A stretch of 8,466 nucleotides of DNA, from NCBI GenBank assembly GCA_002437575.1, contig DJQK01000095.1, forward strand, positions 6,522 through 14,987, in the 5' to 3' direction. Below the pieces are notes generated by a model, which was not told where the DNA came from, made no database searches, and worked only from the letters and a program-made list of their open reading frames with translations. The position numbers were made by a program, and so were the translations under genes. How positions within the stretch are numbered: position 1 is the first letter of the stretch; each line of letters begins with the position of its first letter. Positions 5,825-8,466 of the stretch are shown here, piece after piece. Source of the DNA: Clostridiales bacterium UBA6388. Its GTDB lineage: Bacteria; Bacillota; Clostridia; Oscillospirales; Oscillospiraceae.

Positions 5825-5853
5825 TTGTATTATGGCAAAAATCAGTATATAAT
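5825..5853 (+). promoter_or_regulatory. Probable murC promoter
   Basis: TATAAT (5848-5853) is perfect; TTGTAT (5825-5830, 3 of 6) is 17 bases upstream. The predicted leader is about 95 bases, ending in TTTTGGAGG before the murC start. The boxes overlap the predicted divergent cca promoter, so the two may compete. Confidence 0.55.
5829..5837 (-). promoter_or_regulatory. Possible extended -10 promoter of cca
   Basis: On the minus strand TGC followed by CATAAT resembles an extended -10 element. No good -35 box is seen. It is 35 bases from the cca start codon and lies within the -35/spacer region of the murC promoter. Confidence 0.35.
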
Positions 5854-5955
5854 AATCTGGTTCAAAATTTCGTAAGCAGCCGCCTGTTTTTCTTCTATCA
5901 TAGAGACCCGCGCGGCGCTTTGCAAGCAAAATCTTTGCGTTTTGGAGGCATCCGT

Positions 5956-7326
5956 ATGCAGAACGCTTCGTTTCAGATTCAAGACTATCTCAGACCCGGC
6001 AAGCACGCGCATCTGGTCGGCATCGGCGGTGTTTCGATGCGCCCGCTGGGGCTGGTCCTTCGCAGCATGGGCATGAACATTTCCGGCTCTGACATGAACG
6101 CGTCCGTTTCGACCGACGAGCTCATCGCCAAGGGCATCCACGTCGCCATCGGCCATCGGGCTGAGAACATCGAGGGTGCGGACTGCATCATCCGCACCGC
6201 CGCGGCCAATAACGATAATCCCGAGATCGCCGCCGCACGCGCCGCGGGCATCCCGATCTTTGAGCGTGCGCAGGCGTGGGGCCATATCATGAAGGCCTAC
6301 AAAAACGCCGTCTGCGTTTCCGGCACACACGGCAAGACCACCACGACCTCCATGCTCACGCACATCTTCATGGAGGCCGGCCGCGACCCGACGGTCATGA
6401 TCGGAGGCTCGCTTCCCCTTCTCGGCGCGGGACACCGCGTGGGAACGGGCGACACGATCATTTTAGAGAGCTGCGAGTACTGCAATTCCTTTTTGAACTT
6501 TTTCCCGACGACGGCGGTCATTCTGGACATCGACGCCGATCATCTGGACTTTTTCAAGGACCTGGACGATATCAAGGCCTCGTTCCGGAAGTTTGCCTCG
6601 CTCGTTCCCGAAGGCGGGCTGATCGTTGCAAACGGCGACGACAAGAACACGATGGACGCCCTTCGCGGGCTCGACATTGTCACCTTCGGCATGAAGGAAA
6701 CGAACGACGTCTATGGCAAAAGCTTCAGCAAAGACTTCCGCGAGTTTGACGTGTACTGCGCAGGTTCTCTTTACTGTCATTTGCAGCTCGGCGTTCTGGG
6801 GCGGCACAATGCGATGAACGCGCTGGCCGCGTGCGCAGTCGCCTGGAAATTCGCCATTCCGGGCGAGGCGGCCGCAAGGGCGCTTTCCACCTTCCGCGGC
6901 GCAGGACGGCGGCTGGAGTACAAAGGAAGCTACCACGGCGCGGACGTGTACGACGATTATTCCCACCATCCGGCAGAGCTCCACGCGCTTCTGAGCGCCG
7001 TGCGCCTGATGGGCTATCAGCGCGTCGTCTGCGCGTTCCAGCCGCACACGTACTCGCGGACAAAGGCGCTGTTCTCTGACTTCGTGCGTGAGCTCAAGAC
7101 GGCGGACCTCGCCGTTCTCACGGACATTTACGCCGCGCGCGAGGCCAACACCATCGGCATCAGCTCGAAGGACCTGGCAGACCAGATCCCCGGCAGCGTC
7201 TACTGCCCCGGTCTTCCCCAGCTGACAGACTACCTCGCCTGCATCGCACGCCCCGGCGATATCGTCCTGACCGTCGGCGCGGGAGATATATATAAAGCAG
7301 GCGAAAAGCTGCTGACGCTGCAATAA
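5956..7326 (+). CDS. murC: UDP-N-acetylmuramate--L-alanine ligase
   Basis: Cytoplasmic ATP-dependent ligase that joins L-alanine to UDP-MurNAc, the first amino acid of the peptidoglycan stem peptide. The 456 residues match the family length. The N-terminal nucleotide-sugar domain starts with the glycine-rich 'VGIGGVSM' (21-28); the ATP P-loop is 'SGTHGKTTTT' (122-131). The centre has 'ESCEYCNSFLNFFPTTAV' and 'DIDADHLDFF', followed by 'LGRHNAMNALAA', 'FRGAGRRLEYKG' and the C-terminal domain motif 'VYDDYSHHP'. The ESCEYCNSF form, in place of the enterobacterial DEADES form, is what I associate with clostridial MurC. The start at 5956 follows TTTTGGAGG with eight bases of spacing; an in-frame ATG 36 bases upstream has no such site. 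The gene is transcribed alone, away from cca, and ends at a terminator. It is not in a dcw cell-wall cluster here, which is common in Clostridia. Confidence 0.97.
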   Translation: MQNASFQIQDYLRPGKHAHLVGIGGVSMRPLGLVLRSMGMNISGSDMNASVSTDELIAKGIHVAIGHRAENIEGADCIIRTAAANNDNPEIAAARAAGIPIFERAQAWGHIMKAYKNAVCVSGTHGKTTTTSMLTHIFMEAGRDPTVMIGGSLPLLGAGHRVGTGDTIILESCEYCNSFLNFFPTTAVILDIDADHLDFFKDLDDIKASFRKFASLVPEGGLIVANGDDKNTMDALRGLDIVTFGMKETNDVYGKSFSKDFREFDVYCAGSLYCHLQLGVLGRHNAMNALAACAVAWKFAIPGEAAARALSTFRGAGRRLEYKGSYHGADVYDDYSHHPAELHALLSAVRLMGYQRVVCAFQPHTYSRTKALFSDFVRELKTADLAVLTDIYAAREANTIGISSKDLADQIPGSVYCPGLPQLTDYLACIARPGDIVLTVGAGDIYKAGEKLLTLQ

Positions 7327-7329
7327 GCC

Positions 7330-7361
7330 AAATGCCCGCCGGAAATTCCGGCGGGCATTTT
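7330..7361 (+). terminator. murC terminator
   Basis: AAATGCCCGCCGG (7330-7342) and CCGGCGGGCATTT (7348-7360) form a perfect 13-bp GC-rich stem with a 5-base loop, three bases after the murC stop codon. The T-run is short (TTTTCC), but the A-rich 5' side lets it also work for transcripts coming from the right. Confidence 0.85.
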
Positions 7362-7421
7362 CCTGTTAAAAAGCGCTGTTTTATACGCAAAAAATACCCG
7401 CAAGCCAATTTGAACCGCATC

Positions 7422-8100
7422 TGAACCGCGTCCCATCAAGAGGACAGTGGCAAAATATAACGGCCGGCAGACAAGCGCTGCTGACCGCTTTTTATGCGGC
7501 GAGGCAAAGCGCATGCTTTTCCATGGGCGTCAGGACGCCCAGATTGCGCTGGACGCGCCTCGTGTTATAATAGCGAATATACTGCTGGATCATCTGAACA
7601 AGCTCGTGCTTGCCGGTGAAGCGCCTGCCATAATAGCGTTCCCGCTTCAGGATCCCCCAGAAGCCCTCCATCGGGCCGTTGTCAATGCAATGCGCCACGC
7701 GGGACATACGCTGCGTCATGCCTGCCTGCACAAGCTTGTGGTGGAAGACTCGGTTGGCGTACTGGAGAACCCTCTGTCGCTGTGGAGCAAAGGATGCGCG
7801 TCCGGATCGGCCGTAACTGCCTTGTCGAAGGTTTTGAAAACCAGCGGATTGTCGTTGCGTTCGCTGAGCACGTAAGATACGATACGCCGGTCGCAGAGGT
7901 CTAAGATGGCGCTCAGATAGAGCTTGTGGATTTCGTTTCCCTCGTACCACTTGAATTCTGTCGCATCGGTAAGCCACTTTTCATTGGGCTTTTCGGCATA
8001 AAACTGTCTGTCCAGAAGGTTTTCGGCAAGATATTGGGGATTTTGGGCGTGTCTGGTGCGCTCCTGCGGAGCGGAACATCAAGCGAGTCAGGGATTTTTG
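7422..8100 (-). mobile_element. Remnant of an IS3-family insertion sequence
   Basis: It contains most of the orfB (DDE transposase) reading frame but no orfA and no orfB N-terminus, so its 5' part is missing. The orfB 3' end is followed by about 70 bases that end near 7422 with TGAACCGCGTCCC read inward on the plus strand, a plausible outer end of an IS3-type terminal repeat (starts with TG). A second TGAACCGC at 7411-7418 makes the exact end uncertain. The other border, somewhere between about 8040 and 8103, runs into the truncated mobC-like gene. The element cannot move by itself. Confidence 0.7.
7492..8078 (-). pseudogene. IS3-family transposase orfB, truncated and frameshifted
   Basis: Encodes the integrase-core (rve) region that would cut and join DNA ends. 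The first segment, in the frame below the stop at 8079-8081, reads 'AENLLDRQFYAEKPNEKW', then 'LTDATEFKWY' (first catalytic Asp), 'LDLCDRRIVSYV' and 'PLLHSDRGF' (second Asp). Near 7764-7767 two extra bases (or one missing) shift the frame. The second segment continues as 'QYANRVFHHKLVQAGMTQRM' and 'IDNGPMEGFWGILKRE' (catalytic Glu) and ends 'LTPMEKHALCLAA' at the stop 7492-7494. All three DDE residues exist in the DNA but not in one frame. The N-terminal half of orfB and the helix-turn-helix orfA are absent. The shift is not at an obvious slippery run, so it looks like decay; a sequencing error is possible. Confidence 0.88.
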
Positions 8101-8282
8101 AGTTCACGGTGTTCAGGCAAATCCGGCTTTTCTTCATATCCGTCAATTGCCATTTTGCGAAGGTACGCGCTCATATTCTCTGTCCCAAGCTGCGCCATCC
8201 TCGCCTTGATCAAGCCGAGTTCTCTTTCGTCTACGAAAAATTTGACCTGTATCGGTCGCTTGCGATTCCTGTTATCCGGCAT
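8088..8282 (-). pseudogene. MobC-like relaxosome accessory protein, C-terminally truncated
   Basis: The 64-residue product resembles the front of MobC-type proteins of Firmicute mobilizable elements, small ribbon-helix-helix DNA-binding proteins that help the relaxase open the transfer origin. The recognisable stretch is 'IQVKFFVDERELGLIKARM' followed by 'MSAYLRKMAIDGY' and 'DLPEHREL', matching the usual 'AYLRKMAIDGY...DLPELREL' pattern. Full-length proteins are about 100-120 residues. Here the frame stops at 8088-8090 and further stops follow, where IS3 sequence takes over; no relaxase gene is seen downstream. The start at 8282 has GAGGAA five bases upstream and its own near-consensus promoter, so a short product with the DNA-binding part could still be made. 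Confidence 0.65.
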
Positions 8283-8308
8283 CGGGATTCCTCTTTACGT
8301 CTTAAATG

Positions 8309-8318
8309 TGTGTACACA
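8309..8318. promoter_or_regulatory. Palindrome at the mobC-like transcription start, possible operator
   Basis: TGTGTACACA is a perfect 10-bp palindrome one base beyond the -10 box, covering the expected start of transcription. A dimeric ribbon-helix-helix protein such as the MobC-like product could bind here and repress its own gene. That role is inferred from position only. Confidence 0.35.
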
Positions 8319-8319
8319 T

Positions 8320-8349
8320 ATTATATCACAACCGCAGCGGCGTTTTCAA
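8320..8349 (-). promoter_or_regulatory. Promoter of the mobC-like gene
   Basis: TTGAAA (8344-8349) and TATAAT (8320-8325) with an 18-base spacer on the minus strand, 5 of 6 and 6 of 6 matches. It is 37 bases upstream of the start codon, with the GAGGAA ribosome binding site between. Confidence 0.8.
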
Positions 8350-8466
8350 TGGTACATTTGAAAGTTGTAGTTCAAAAATATGCAGTCAAGCATACTGGGC
8401 CACAGTAAAAGTGGTTTTGATTTTCGCGGTAGCTGCGTTCATTGAAAATTTGCAATTTGCGAACAA
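8350..8466. other. Non-coding region upstream of the mobC-like gene, possible transfer-origin remnant
   Basis: No gene is seen. The stretch is AT-rich with small inverted repeats: TTTGAA/TTCAAA (8357-8362, 8371-8376, 8-base loop) and CCAC/GTGG (8400-8403, 8411-8414). Transfer origins of mobilizable elements commonly lie just upstream of mobC, but I recognise no known nick-site sequence. Confidence 0.25.

Noticed and set aside
7764..7767. Programmed ribosomal frameshift in the transposase
   Set aside because: IS3 elements shift between orfA and orfB at slippery A-runs, not in the middle of orfB; no slippery sequence is present here, so decay is simpler.
8096..8115. TGAAC-type sequence read as the missing left terminal repeat of the IS (13 of 20 matches to the inner end at 7422)
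   Set aside because: In the mobC frame these bases encode 'PEHREL', which fits the conserved MobC pattern, so the match is better explained as coding sequence.

Overview
The window looks like a piece of chromosome from a GC-rich Clostridia-type Firmicute, probably a gut Oscillospirales/Ruminococcaceae relative. That placement is an inference. It rests on a YesM/YesN-type two-component pair, strong AGGAGG-like ribosome binding sites, a tRNA gene with an encoded CCA, a MurC with the clostridial-looking 'ESCEYCNSF' motif, and remnants of Firmicute mobile elements. I could not run a database search.

Layout. Positions 1-2412 (minus strand) hold a response regulator (REC plus AraC-type HTH) followed, with a 4-base ATGA overlap, by a membrane sensor histidine kinase. 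The kinase runs off the left edge just after its phospho-acceptor histidine. Positions 2413-3325 are a scar-like accessory stretch: an integrase reduced to its DNA-binding half, three strong inverted repeats, and a second copy of the 3' end of the neighbouring tRNA. Positions 3325-3441 are a tRNA-Val(CAC) gene with its own promoter and terminator, transcribed leftward.

Positions 3509-4681 (plus strand) form one regulatory unit: a strong promoter, a yybP-ykoY (Mn2+) type riboswitch whose P1 helix competes with an intrinsic terminator, and a CaCA-family cation/cation antiporter. The antiporter is therefore predicted to be switched on by Mn2+ and to help export it. The antiporter and the convergent tRNA nucleotidyltransferase gene (cca, minus strand, 4643-5794) overlap by 39 bp at their 3' ends. 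cca and murC (plus strand, 5956-7326) are divergent, with overlapping predicted promoters near 5825-5853. murC ends at a strong hairpin terminator.

Positions 7422-8466 are again accessory. A decayed, frameshifted IS3-family transposase fragment is joined to the front part of a MobC-like relaxosome gene, which keeps a near-consensus promoter with a 10-bp palindrome at its predicted transcription start.

The housekeeping genes (tRNA-Val, cca, murC) and the Mn2+-controlled antiporter are the stable core. The tRNA flank and the right end show repeated insertion and decay. The two observations most worth following are the riboswitch-antiporter unit, with an unusual ion-site substitution, and the palindromic element at 3177-3325 that carries direct and inverted copies of the tRNA-Val 3' end.
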